Part shown: positions 16,247 through 24,314 of the stretch, in pieces | Position numbering within the stretch: position 1 is the first letter of the stretch | How the letters are laid out: every line of letters starts with the position of its first letter | Assembly: GCF_000168975.1 (NCBI RefSeq) | Contig: NZ_AAUW01000011.1 | Coordinates: 124,001 to 188,000, forward strand | Reading direction: 5' to 3' | Source: Roseibium aggregatum IAM 12614 | GTDB taxonomy: Bacteria > Pseudomonadota > Alphaproteobacteria > Rhizobiales > Stappiaceae | DNA length: 64,000 nt | Notes under the pieces: model-generated | The model's input: the letters and a program-made list of their open reading frames with translations, nothing else | Databases searched by the model: none | Told to the model about the DNA's origin: nothing | Position numbers and translations under genes: made by a program

Positions 16247-16411
16247 TTACTTGCCTTGGCTTTCACGTTCTTTCTGATAACCCTCTTCCCACAGGCCGAA
16301 ATAATCGGCCTGTCGCGGGTAAGGATTGTCCTCGCGGGACTTGCCTTCCCTGCACGCAGTGGCTCCGCGTTCGAAGGCGAAAATCTGAGCTTTTGTCAAA
16401 TAGCCGTTCAT
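16247..16411 (-). CDS. RMF/CrpP-like small protein
   Basis: 54 residues from ATG 16411, with AAAGGGG upstream; a longer frame to 16570 lacks that signal. GATACREGKSREDNPYP followed by a Trp-Glu-Glu-Gly end matches the ribosome modulation factor/CrpP family (CrpP has GAEAARRGKPRESCPYP). RMF dimerises ribosomes in stationary phase; CrpP-like proteins on mobile elements have been linked to fluoroquinolone modification, though this is debated. In a prophage early region, modulation of host ribosomes is a possible role. It has no cysteine in the CPYP position (NPYP). Confidence 0.7.
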   Translation of the reverse strand: MNGYLTKAQIFAFERGATACREGKSREDNPYPRQADYFGLWEEGYQKERESQGK

Positions 16412-16566
16412 GATCAAAACCCCTTTCAAAATGCCGGTGAAAGATCCGTCCGCCGCCGGACCAGGGCCGGAGCGCAGCAAGCCAGGCGTGCAACCTCGAA
16501 AAGACTCAATGCAGCCGAAGATTGACGGCGGCAGTGTAATCAACCTGTCACAACTGACAATACAAT

Positions 16567-16983
16567 TCATGCGGCAAGCCCCTCGCGTGGTGTTTCCAGA
16601 AGCTTATCGAGTTCGTAGGAAAGCAGAACGGCAAGCGTGACAGTTGGTGCTGCGGGGTTGATATGCCTGGCGCTGCCAAGCAGTTCCTCCAGATTGATCC
16701 GGTCGAATTGATCCAGAAATCCCCGGCGTTCTACCCAGTCAGGCTTGTTCAGAACTAGCCAGGACACGGCGGTGAAACAGGGGGCAGACCAGTTCCCCCT
16801 GTTCTCGGCCGTGTTGATCAGCCCGAACACGAGGCGCAGATGGTCCGCCCCGTGTTTTTGCAACAGGGTCTGGAAAGTGCGGCGGGCCTTCGACTGGTGC
16901 CGCCCCTGCACCCGTCTTGTGTGGCTGATAAAATGAACGCCATATTCGGCAGCAATCCTGTCAACCAGTCCTCCCGAAGCCAT
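16567..16983 (-). CDS. Hypothetical phage early protein
   Basis: 138 residues, soluble. HTRRVQGRHQSKARRTFQTLLQKHGADHLRLVF and NWSAPCFTAVSWLVLNKPDW-type segments are familiar from uncharacterised proteins of rhizobial and roseobacter prophages, but I know of no function. Its ATG overlaps the stop of the preceding gene (TGATG), so it is translated with the coiled-coil protein as part of the leftward early operon under repressor control. Confidence 0.65.
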   Translation of the reverse strand: MASGGLVDRIAAEYGVHFISHTRRVQGRHQSKARRTFQTLLQKHGADHLRLVFGLINTAENRGNWSAPCFTAVSWLVLNKPDWVERRGFLDQFDRINLEELLGSARHINPAAPTVTLAVLLSYELDKLLETPREGLAA

Positions 16984-17393
16984 CAGACCCGACCTTTCTT
17001 CACCACCGCAGTGCCTTGCACGGCAGCAAATGCGGCTTCTGCCCTCTCCCGCGCTGTACGTGGCATTTGTTCACTTTTTGTTCTGGAATTAAAAAGGACT
17101 TGCCCTTCCCTTCCAGCGCTGCCGGCACCCCGCATTCTGGGCTTATGGCAGGAACCGCCGCGCGCGTCGCTGCCCTGCTTCAGGTTGCGCAGCTCAAGCG
17201 TCAGCAGCCTGTTTCGCGCCTTTTCCAAGGCGAATTCGTCCTCCAGCCTGGCGCTCGGCCGCTCGGCCCGGATCCTCAGGTGCGCAACCTTTGCCTGCGC
17301 TTCCTCAATTTCGTCCGTCAGGTCCCTCACCGGCCAGTCTCCTCTGTCCTGTTTCGAAGGGTTGTCTGAGTTTTCATCGTCACTCCCACGCAT
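16983..17393 (-). CDS. Hypothetical coiled-coil protein, first gene of the leftward operon
   Basis: 136 residues. Residues 20-75 are rich in Glu, Arg, Ala and Leu with heptad-like spacing (LTDEIEEAQAKVAHLRIRAE...), predicting a coiled coil. The C-terminal 27 residues (MPRTARERAEAAFAAVQG) could be a separate reading start. No recognised domain. It is the first gene after the operator-bearing promoter at 17394-17503. Confidence 0.6.
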   Translation of the reverse strand: MRGSDDENSDNPSKQDRGDWPVRDLTDEIEEAQAKVAHLRIRAERPSARLEDEFALEKARNRLLTLELRNLKQGSDARGGSCHKPRMRGAGSAGREGQVLFNSRTKSEQMPRTARERAEAAFAAVQGTAVVKKGRV

Positions 17394-17503
17394 TCACTTG
17401 ATGACACAAAATTCGTACGCTTATTGCGTACGTATGTCAACATGGACTCCGTACGTTTTTACTGCTAATACGTATGCATCGAACGTGACCCGGTGAGCAT
17501 CTT
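17394..17503. promoter_or_regulatory. Divergent operator-promoter region of the phage repressor
   Basis: CGTACGC and GCGTACG (17414-17420 and 17426-17432) form a perfect inverted repeat around TTATT. On the minus strand it fills the 17-bp spacer between TTGACA and a weak TACGAA box driving the leftward early genes. A second, imperfect pair (CGTACG at 17450, CGTATG at 17471) overlaps a plus-strand promoter TGGACT-17 bp-TAATAC for the repressor gene, which suggests autoregulation. Confidence 0.75.
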
Positions 17504-18238
17504 ATGGATATGGACGAACAATCGGCAGTCTCCCGCCAGCTCGCGGATCTGAAAGACCGAAGCGGTCTGTCTATCCGCGCCATTGCGCGGGCGATGGGCT
17601 ATCAGAACGCGTCTTCCATCCAGCGGTATTTCAGCGCGGACTACATGAAACCGGCGCTGCCGTCGGACTTCGTGGCAAAGCTTCTTCCGGTCCTTCTGGG
17701 CAAGGGGGAACAGCCGATCACGCGTGAAGATATATTGGCGCTCGCGCCCGATTCCATTACCGACCTCGACGCCTCCAGCGCGCCTTCCAGGGCTGCAACA
17801 CCCCTGGAAATCAAAGGCCAGGTGGCCGCTGGCCTCTGGATGGAATCCGCACTGTTCGAAACGGATGCCGCCAAAAAAACGAGTTTCGCAGGCGATCTTC
17901 GCTTCCCGAGCGAAAACCAATACCTTTTGCAAATCAATGGGGAAAGCCTCAACCGCATCGCCTGGAACGGCGACTTCATCCTGTGTGTCGACTATCTTGG
18001 GGCTGGCCTGGAGATCAAGTCCGGAGATCTGGCCGTCGTCGAACGCACCAGAGATGGCGGACACACCATCGAGCGCACCGCCAAGCGGATCATCCGCCGG
18101 AATGGCCAGATCGAACTGCAGCCGGAATCGAACGACCCGCGCTTTCAGGAGCCGGTGATCTTCAACGAGCACGACGAAGAAGCAACGGAAGTGCGGATCA
18201 TCGCCAAGGTCTTGAGCGTGATCCGCCAGGTGGTCTGA
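17504..18238 (+). CDS. LexA/CI-like S24 phage repressor
   Basis: 244 residues. The N-terminal HTH (SGLSIRAIARAMGYQNASSIQRYF, about residues 20-43) binds DNA. The C-terminal S24 peptidase domain has the Ser nucleophile in QINGESLNRI (about residue 150) and the Lys base in IERTAKRII (about 190). The Ala-Gly self-cleavage site is probably in GQVAAGLW (about residues 107-113). DNA damage would trigger RecA-assisted self-cleavage and release the operators on both sides. It is the only recognisable lysogeny gene here and lies directly next to structural genes. Confidence 0.88.
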   Translation: MDMDEQSAVSRQLADLKDRSGLSIRAIARAMGYQNASSIQRYFSADYMKPALPSDFVAKLLPVLLGKGEQPITREDILALAPDSITDLDASSAPSRAATPLEIKGQVAAGLWMESALFETDAAKKTSFAGDLRFPSENQYLLQINGESLNRIAWNGDFILCVDYLGAGLEIKSGDLAVVERTRDGGHTIERTAKRIIRRNGQIELQPESNDPRFQEPVIFNEHDEEATEVRIIAKVLSVIRQVV

Positions 18239-18333
18239 CAGCCCGCCGCATCGCCCCCACCCAAAGATAACCACACCGTTTGCGGACAGCCCTGCCACCT
18301 TCCGCGCAAGTGCCTTTTGTGGCCAAACACGAC

Positions 18334-18456
18334 CGTACGCCGTCGACTCACGCAGCGATTGAAGCGTACGCTTTTGCCATATTTCAAAAAATTCATAAAA
18401 TTGACATGTACGTTTTTTGCGTATATTCTCTCGGTCTATTTTAGACGGAGGCTTAT
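18334..18456 (+). promoter_or_regulatory. Repressor-controlled promoter of the 107-aa gene
   Basis: TTGACA (18401-18406), a 17-bp spacer and TATTCT (18424-18429) form a strong sigma-70 promoter. The spacer holds GTACG and GCGTA half-sites around TTTTTT, the same architecture as the operator at 17414-17432. Further CGTACGC half-sites lie at 18334 and 18365. Confidence 0.75.
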
Positions 18457-18780
18457 ATGACGTTGAACCTCGACATGTCGTTCTATTCAGTGATTTGCGA
18501 ACTTGGAAACTGCTTCTACACACCGGAAACAGATGTCTCCGACATGAGACTTTCCAGGATCATCGAGGACCTCCAGACCGGACAACTCGAAAAGGTCCAG
18601 GCGGTTCTGGAATTCAATCCCGCGGAAGGCTGGTGCAACAATATCACCGGCGAAGTGCTCTCCGCCGCCTTCCCCGAGACTAGGGAAAACGAGGAAGAAG
18701 CGGCGGAAGACTGGTCGGATTATCAAACGGAGCGTCTGACCGCCCGAATGGCCGGTGTCCCGGTCAGGGTCGCGGCCTGA
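18457..18780 (+). CDS. Hypothetical protein under repressor-type control
   Basis: 107 residues, acidic (ENEEEAAEDWSDYQTE), soluble, no recognised domain. GGAGG precedes ATG 18457. The promoter carries a copy of the repressor operator between -35 and -10, so expression should rise when the repressor is inactivated. It is the last gene with phage-type control before host genes begin. Small acidic induced proteins are sometimes anti-repressors or host-takeover factors; nothing in the sequence decides this. Confidence 0.7.
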   Translation: MTLNLDMSFYSVICELGNCFYTPETDVSDMRLSRIIEDLQTGQLEKVQAVLEFNPAEGWCNNITGEVLSAAFPETRENEEEAAEDWSDYQTERLTARMAGVPVRVAA

Positions 18781-18812
18781 TAACGGGAGGCTGAACAGGC
18801 GCCTGCCGGCTG

Positions 18813-19295
18813 TCAGACGGCGGCAAGCAGGTGCCGGGCACGGGAAAGCCGGCTTTTCACGGTGCCAACCGCGACGCCGGTTTGCTTGGCAATCTGCCCG
18901 GTGGACAGGCCCGAAAACACCCGCAACTCCAGGGCGTTCCGGTCTTCGGGCCTCAGCCCTGCAATGCCCCTGGCGACATCTTCCAGCTCCAGGTGCTTTT
19001 CCTGAGCGGGCAGTGCCTGGGTTTCCTCCAGCCAGTCCTCGATAGGCAAATGATCCCCCCTCCGCGCAAGCCACTTGCGTTCGTCGCGATAGGCGTTGCG
19101 GGCAATCGTGAACAGCCAGCGGCGCAGCTCCGTGCCGCAGTGAAAGCTGGCGTGGTGCCGCAAGGCCTTTTCCAGAGAGGTTTGCATAAGGTCGTCACCG
19201 GCTTCCGGGTTTCGGGTCAGCGAGCGGGTGTATCTGCGCAAATGCGGTATTTCGCTTTGAAGGTCTTTTGTGAAATCGTCCTTGGTACAGGCCAT
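18813..19295 (-). CDS. ECF RNA polymerase sigma factor
   Basis: 160 residues with region 2 (LRRYTRSLTRNPEAGDDLMQTSLEKAL, about 19-45, plus TELRRWLFTIARNAYRDE) and region 4 (LRPEDRNALELRVFSGLSTGQIAKQTGVAVGTVKSRL). This is an alphaproteobacterial ECF sigma of the small, anti-sigma-regulated kind. No anti-sigma gene is adjacent. It diverges from a small secreted-protein gene across 374 bp, a likely target. The product would redirect RNA polymerase in envelope or oxidative stress, by analogy with the family. Confidence 0.88.
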   Translation of the reverse strand: MACTKDDFTKDLQSEIPHLRRYTRSLTRNPEAGDDLMQTSLEKALRHHASFHCGTELRRWLFTIARNAYRDERKWLARRGDHLPIEDWLEETQALPAQEKHLELEDVARGIAGLRPEDRNALELRVFSGLSTGQIAKQTGVAVGTVKSRLSRARHLLAAV

Positions 19296-19669
19296 CGTTA
19301 CGTTCCTGTTCTGCTGTTTCTGGACGAGATGTAAGACGCCGCGTGCCCGGCGAAAGCGCGCTCAAGACCTTGTCATTTCAGTTTGAATAACAGGGCAAAA
19401 TCCGGCCCGGTATCTCTCCGCACGATCACGGCCCGGTGAAGCAAACGGCATTTTCTCAGAGGACGGTAATGAACGCGCGCTTGGGGTGAAACCGCGTGGT
19501 GCGCAAGGCCGGCTCTCTCTCACACCGCCTCATGTTTTTGTGTTGATCTTATTACCAGACCAGCCGCAACCGGTCCGCTTCCGTGTCGTTGTTCCCGGCA
19601 TGAACAGCATCAGGGACCAACAAACTCCTGCAGCCATTCATGAGCTTAACAACCAAACGGAGCATGATC
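19296..19669. other. Intergenic region between the sigma factor and secreted protein genes
   Basis: 374 bp with no gene. It must hold both divergent promoters; I could not identify a convincing ECF -35/-10 pair by eye. Confidence 0.4.
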
Positions 19670-20032
19670 ATGCGTACATCCAGAAAACTTCTCTCCACCC
19701 TGCTGACAGCAGCCTTTGTCTCCGGCGCGCTGGCCGGCAATGCCTTTGCCATCGATCCGGACGACACCCGCGGCGACCTGAACGGCGACAAGCCTGTGTC
19801 TGTCCGCATCCAGCAGACCGTCAACGCAAAGGCCCTGGCCGAAGCACGCAGCGGCAACCTGCTGATCTTGCCGATCGTAGGCAGCTACAACGGTGAAGAA
19901 CGGCTGACGGTTGCCCAGCAGCAGGTTGCCGGTGCAAGAGCACAAGGCGCAAATGCAAAAAGGCCGCTGCACATCCTGCCTTTCCAGGGCGATTGGAACG
20001 GCACTGCAAAAGCCGGTTTCCCGCACCAGTAA
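19670..20032 (+). CDS. Small secreted protein of unknown function
   Basis: 120 residues from ATG 19670; ACGGAG seven bases upstream favours it over ATG 19664. Signal peptide at residues 1-29 (RKLLSTLLTAAFVSGALAG, cleavage near NAFA). The mature part (NGDKPVSVRIQQTVNAK, LLILPIVGSYNGEER, PLHILPFQGDWNG) has two related GSYNG/GDWNG-type motifs that hint at an internal repeat. It faces the ECF sigma gene and ends at a strong terminator. No family recognised. Confidence 0.7.
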   Translation: MRTSRKLLSTLLTAAFVSGALAGNAFAIDPDDTRGDLNGDKPVSVRIQQTVNAKALAEARSGNLLILPIVGSYNGEERLTVAQQQVAGARAQGANAKRPLHILPFQGDWNGTAKAGFPHQ

Positions 20033-20048
20033 GGTCTTCAACCTTCCA

Positions 20049-20084
20049 AGAAAGGGCCGCGCATTCTGCGCGGCCTTTCTCGTT
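20049..20084. terminator. Bidirectional terminator between convergent genes
   Basis: Long stem of AGAAAGG(G)CCGCGCA pairing with TGCGCGGCCTTTCT around TTC, with one bulged G and T-rich flanks on both strands. It serves the secreted protein gene and the convergent CdhR-like gene. Confidence 0.85.
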
Positions 20085-20097
20085 TCAGAAGCGTCGA

Positions 20098-21045
20098 CTA
20101 TCTCAAGCGCCGGTGCTCGCGGGGAGATTGGCCGAATTCCTGCCGGTAGGCGCGTGTCATGGCGCTTGCGTTTCGATAACCGCAGCGTTCCGCAATCTCG
20201 GCAATGCCCAGCCGCGTCAGCTCCACCATCCGCCGCGCCTCGCGCAGACGGATCGCCTTGTAGACCCCAAGCGGCGTCATCGACATTTCCTGCTGAAACC
20301 GGAGTTCCAGCGTGCGCTGATCGACCTTCAGCTGCCGGGCGAGATCTTCAATCTGCATCGGTGTTTCGATGGTTCGCCGCATCAGTGCTGTTGCACCCCG
20401 CACAAGAGCATCAGACGACAGGCGCTTGTGCGGATCGTGCATGTCCAGCTTGTCGCCATACATGAACATGGCCGCAACCTCGAGCGCAAACATGGGGCTG
20501 TGGTGCCGCTTGATCAGTTCCAGCGCCAGTTCAAAGGTGGTCGACGCCCCGCCACAGGTGCAGACGTTTTCATCCAGCACAAACCGATCCTCGACGACGT
20601 CGACCTCGGGGAAGCGCTCGGCAAATCGGGTCAACTCATCCCAGTGGATCGTTGCCCTGCGCCCCTCCAGCAGTCCGGCCGCGGCCAGAAGCCAGGCTCC
20701 GGTATCCATGCCAACCAGGGTGCCGAACCGTTGCCTTGCAGCTTTCAGGGCACGCAGCATGCCCTGACCTGCAAAGGTCTCGAACCCGTAGCTCGGCATG
20801 ATGAACAGATAGTCCCCACCGGGCTTGGCCTCCATCCAGCCAGACGTCTCAACCGGCAGACCGCTGGACGACCTGACGGTACCGCCACCAAGGCTGACAT
20901 GCTCCCAGGAATAGAGCTGCTTGCGCGCAATCGTATTTGCCGCCCGGAAAGGCTCGATCGCGTTCGCCAGACAATGGTTGGAAAAGCTCTCGAACAACAG
21001 GACGCAGATTTTTCTCACTGAATTCGATTTCTGTGAAATCGGCAT
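20098..21045 (-). CDS. cdhR: CdhR/GbdR-like GlxA-type AraC regulator
   Basis: 315 residues from ATG 21045. N-terminal DJ-1/PfpI-like domain (KICVLLFESFSNHCLANAIEP, LVGMDTGAWLLAAAGLL) and C-terminal AraC HTH pair (IEDLARQLKVDQRTLELRFQ and IAERCGYRNASAMTRAYRQ). It diverges from the gamma-butyrobetaine/carnitine operon with 77 bp between starts, the position of CdhR relative to cdhCAB in Pseudomonas. CdhR activates on carnitine and GbdR on glycine betaine; which ligand is used here cannot be read from sequence. Confidence 0.75.
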   Translation of the reverse strand: MPISQKSNSVRKICVLLFESFSNHCLANAIEPFRAANTIARKQLYSWEHVSLGGGTVRSSSGLPVETSGWMEAKPGGDYLFIMPSYGFETFAGQGMLRALKAARQRFGTLVGMDTGAWLLAAAGLLEGRRATIHWDELTRFAERFPEVDVVEDRFVLDENVCTCGGASTTFELALELIKRHHSPMFALEVAAMFMYGDKLDMHDPHKRLSSDALVRGATALMRRTIETPMQIEDLARQLKVDQRTLELRFQQEMSMTPLGVYKAIRLREARRMVELTRLGIAEIAERCGYRNASAMTRAYRQEFGQSPREHRRLR

Positions 21046-21122
21046 GATTTCCAACCAAAACCGCACAATAGCCTGAGCCCGTTTGTCTCACTCTCGCAGG
21101 TCTGAGGCAAGAGGAGCATCCA

Positions 21123-22283
21123 ATGCATTTTGGGTTGAGCGAAGAGCAGGAAATGATCGTCTCCACCGTGCGGTCTTTCGTGGAAAACGAGATCTACCCG
21201 CATGAGGATCTTGTCGAGAAAACCGGGCAGGTTCCTGCCGAACTCGGCGAGGAGATCAAGCGCAAGTGCATCGATCTCGGCTTCTATGCCTGCAACTTCC
21301 CCGAGGAAGTCGGCGGAGCGGGTCTCAGCCATCTGGATTTTACACTGGTGGAACGCGAACTCGGACGCGGGTCGATGGCGCTGAACCACTTCTTCGGCCG
21401 ACCGCAGAACATCCTCATGGCCTGCAAGGGCGACCAGATCGAGCGTTACCTTCTGCCGGCTGTCCGCGGCGAGAAGATGGACGCGCTTGCCATGACCGAA
21501 CCCGACGCCGGCTCGGATGTGCGCGGCATGAAATGCCAGGCGGTACGCGACGGCGGCGACTGGGTCATCTCCGGCTCCAAGCATTTCATATCCGGCGCGG
21601 AACATGCGGATTTCTTCATCGTCTTTGTCGCAACCGGCGTCGACGAAACCCCGAAAGGGCCCAAAAAACGCATCACCTGTTTTCTCGTCGACCGGGGCAC
21701 GCCCGGCTTCGAAGTGCGCGAAGGTTATCGCTCTGTCAGCCACCGGGGTTACAAGAACTGCATTCTTTATTTCGACGGCTGCCGCCTGCCGGACAGCCAG
21801 GTCCTTGGCGAGGTCGACGGCGGCTTCGAGGTGATGAACGAGTGGCTTTACGCCACCCGGCTCACGGTTGCCGCCATGAGCGTCGGCCGGGCCCGCCGCT
21901 GTTTCGATTACGCCGTCAACTATGCCGCGGAACGCAAACAGTTCGGCCAGGCAATCGCCAGGTTCCAGGGTGTCAGCTTTCAGGTCGCCGACATGATCAC
22001 CGAGATCGATGCTGCCGACTGGCTGACCCTTGCCGGCGCCTGGCGTCTTGACCAGGGCCTGCCCGCCAACCGCGAAATCGCCAGCGCCAAGGTCTATGCC
22101 TCCGAAATGCTGGCACGGGTGACGGACACTACCTTGCAGATCTTCGGCGGCATGGGCCTGATGGACGACTTCCCCATCGAACGCTTCTGGCGCGATGCCC
22201 GCGTGGAACGGATCTGGGACGGCACCAGCGAGATCCAGCGCCATATCATCAGCCGCGAACTCTTCCGTCCGCTCGGAGCCTGA
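21123..22283 (+). CDS. Acyl-CoA dehydrogenase, probably gamma-butyrobetainyl-CoA dehydrogenase
   Basis: 386 residues, full length for the family: N-terminal helical domain, DALAMTEPDAGSDVRGM flavin-contact loop (about residues 120-136), ISGSKHFISGAEHAD, and C-terminal ERKQFGQAIARFQG and RIWDGTSEIQRHIISRELF with the usual positions for catalysis and FAD binding. It removes two hydrogens from an acyl-CoA and passes electrons to ETF. In this operon the likely substrate is gamma-butyrobetainyl-CoA, giving crotonobetainyl-CoA as CaiA does. An AGAGGAG ribosome-binding site precedes the ATG. Confidence 0.85.
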   Translation: MHFGLSEEQEMIVSTVRSFVENEIYPHEDLVEKTGQVPAELGEEIKRKCIDLGFYACNFPEEVGGAGLSHLDFTLVERELGRGSMALNHFFGRPQNILMACKGDQIERYLLPAVRGEKMDALAMTEPDAGSDVRGMKCQAVRDGGDWVISGSKHFISGAEHADFFIVFVATGVDETPKGPKKRITCFLVDRGTPGFEVREGYRSVSHRGYKNCILYFDGCRLPDSQVLGEVDGGFEVMNEWLYATRLTVAAMSVGRARRCFDYAVNYAAERKQFGQAIARFQGVSFQVADMITEIDAADWLTLAGAWRLDQGLPANREIASAKVYASEMLARVTDTTLQIFGGMGLMDDFPIERFWRDARVERIWDGTSEIQRHIISRELFRPLGA

Positions 22284-22286
22284 TCC

Positions 22287-24314
22287 ATGCGCTCACTTGA
22301 ACGCCTGCTCCGGCCGCGCTCCGTGGCGATCATCGGTGGTGGCTCCTGGTGCCGGAACGTGCTTCGGGAATGCCGCAAGGCCGGTTTCGCGGGGAACCTC
22401 TGGCCGGTGCATCCCAGCCGGGAGGAGATCGACGGCTGCCGGGCTTACGCCTCTGTCGAAGATCTGCCCTCCGCCCCCGACGCGGTCTTTATCGGCGTCA
22501 ACCGGCAAGTGACCGTCGAGGTTGTCCGCTCGCTGGCAAGCCTTGGCGCTGGCGGTGCCATCTGCTTTGCCTCCGGCTTCAGCGAAGCAATCCGGGAGCT
22601 AGCCGATGGCGCGGATCTCCAGGCTGCGTTGATCGAGGCGGCCGGCGACATGCCGATCCTCGGCCCCAACTGCTATGGCTTTCTCAACGCGCTCGACGGA
22701 GCGGCCCTCTGGCCAGATCAGCATGGGCTGATCCCGGTGGAACGCGGTGTTGCTATCATCGCGCAGTCCTCCAACATCGCACTGAACCTGACGATGCAGG
22801 CACGCGGTCTGCCGATTGCCTATCTGATGACCGCCGGCAACCAGGCTCAGACGGGCCTCTCCGTCATCGGCAGCGCACTGCTGGACGACGACCGCGTAAC
22901 TGCCATCGGCCTTCACATCGAAGGGCTCGATGATCTTGCAGCCTTCGAGGCTTTCGCTCGCAAGGCGCACGCGCTTGGCAAACCCGTCGTGGCCCTGAAG
23001 GTCGGCCGCTCCGAGGCGGCACAAGCGGCAACGGTTTCGCACACGGCGGCTCTCGCTGGCAGCACGGCTGGCTCAGACGCTCTGTTCAAACGGCTCGGCA
23101 TTGCCAGTGTGGGCAGCCTGCCCGCGCTTCTGGAAACTCTGAAACTGGTTCACGTTGCAGGCCCTCTGCCCAGCGCCAACATCGTCTCCATGTCCTGTTC
23201 GGGCGGAGAAGCCAGCCTGATCGCCGACACGGCCGTCGGCCGGCAGATCACTTTCCCGCCGCTCGGTCCCGCGCAAAGAGCAGCTCTGTCCGAGGCCCTC
23301 GGCCCCAAGGTCGCCCTCGCCAATCCGCTCGACTATCACACCTACATCTGGGGAGACGGCCCGGCCATGACCCGGTGCTACATCGCCATGATGCAGGCGG
23401 ACGTCGCCTTGGGTATCGTCATTCTCGACATTCCGAGACTGGACCGCTGCGATCCGGAAGACTGGCTGAAGGTGATCGAACCGGTGGAAGCGGCCATGAA
23501 GGCCTCCGGCAAGCCGATGGCGATTGTAAGCTCCCTGCCGGAGACCATGCCCGAAGCCCTTGCCGCCGATCTCATGAAACGTGGCCTTGTGCCTCTCTGC
23601 GGGCTGGACGATGCGCTGACAGCCATCGAGGCAGCCGCCTTTCTGGCGTGCCCCTTGTCAGCAAAGCCAATCCGGATACCCCGACCTGTCGCCGACCCCC
23701 GTCTCCTGTCGGAGCAGGAGGCAAAAGCCCTGTTGCAACGGTACGGCCTCAAGGCCCCGGCAAGTGCCATTGCCGGCAGCCCGGAAGCCGCCGCCCATGC
23801 GGCCGAGGAGATCGGATTTCCCGTGGCCCTGAAAGGCACCGGCATCGCCCACAAGACCGAAGCCGGAGCTGTTGCCCTTGATCTGCAATCAGCCTGCGAG
23901 GTCCACTCCGCAGCTAGCGGGATGCCAGCCTCTTCGTTTCTTGTGGAGGAGATGATCACCGGCAGCCGTGCCGAACTGCTCGTCGGCATCGTCCGGGATC
24001 CCGCGCACGGCTACGTCCTGACACTCGCCGCCGGCGGCATTCTGACCGAGCTACTGGAAGACAGCACCTCGCTGATCGTTCCCGCAAGTGACGAGGAGAT
24101 CAGGAGCGCCCTTGAAAATCTGAAGATCGGCCGTGTCCTGACCGGATATCGCGGCAAGCCGCCTTGCGATCTGGAGGCCATTGTTGAAGCTGTGCAGGCA
24201 GTGCAGGCGTTCGTTCTGTCGGCCCCGGTCGAAGAAGTGGAAATCAACCCGCTGCTCTGCGGCGTGGACTTCGCCATCGCAGTCGATGCGCTGGTGAGAA
24301 TGGGAGAAAACTGA
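22287..24314 (+). CDS. ADP-forming acyl-CoA ligase (fused alpha-beta), probable betaine activation
   Basis: 675 residues with the domain order CoA-binding (SVAIIGGGSWCRNVLRE), ligase-CoA (GPNCYGFLNALDG, IIAQSSNIALNL) with the phosphorylated His region in KVGRSEAAQAATVSHTAALAGS (about 232-253), then an ATP-grasp domain (GFPVALKGTGIAHKTEAGAV, FLVEEMITGSRAELLVGI, EVEINPLLCG). It makes acyl-CoA with ATP to ADP plus phosphate. CaiC in E. coli is an AMP-forming enzyme, so this would be a non-homologous replacement for activating gamma-butyrobetaine or crotonobetaine. It overlaps the hydratase start by one base. Confidence 0.8.
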   Translation: MRSLERLLRPRSVAIIGGGSWCRNVLRECRKAGFAGNLWPVHPSREEIDGCRAYASVEDLPSAPDAVFIGVNRQVTVEVVRSLASLGAGGAICFASGFSEAIRELADGADLQAALIEAAGDMPILGPNCYGFLNALDGAALWPDQHGLIPVERGVAIIAQSSNIALNLTMQARGLPIAYLMTAGNQAQTGLSVIGSALLDDDRVTAIGLHIEGLDDLAAFEAFARKAHALGKPVVALKVGRSEAAQAATVSHTAALAGSTAGSDALFKRLGIASVGSLPALLETLKLVHVAGPLPSANIVSMSCSGGEASLIADTAVGRQITFPPLGPAQRAALSEALGPKVALANPLDYHTYIWGDGPAMTRCYIAMMQADVALGIVILDIPRLDRCDPEDWLKVIEPVEAAMKASGKPMAIVSSLPETMPEALAADLMKRGLVPLCGLDDALTAIEAAAFLACPLSAKPIRIPRPVADPRLLSEQEAKALLQRYGLKAPASAIAGSPEAAAHAAEEIGFPVALKGTGIAHKTEAGAVALDLQSACEVHSAASGMPASSFLVEEMITGSRAELLVGIVRDPAHGYVLTLAAGGILTELLEDSTSLIVPASDEEIRSALENLKIGRVLTGYRGKPPCDLEAIVEAVQAVQAFVLSAPVEEVEINPLLCGVDFAIAVDALVRMGEN

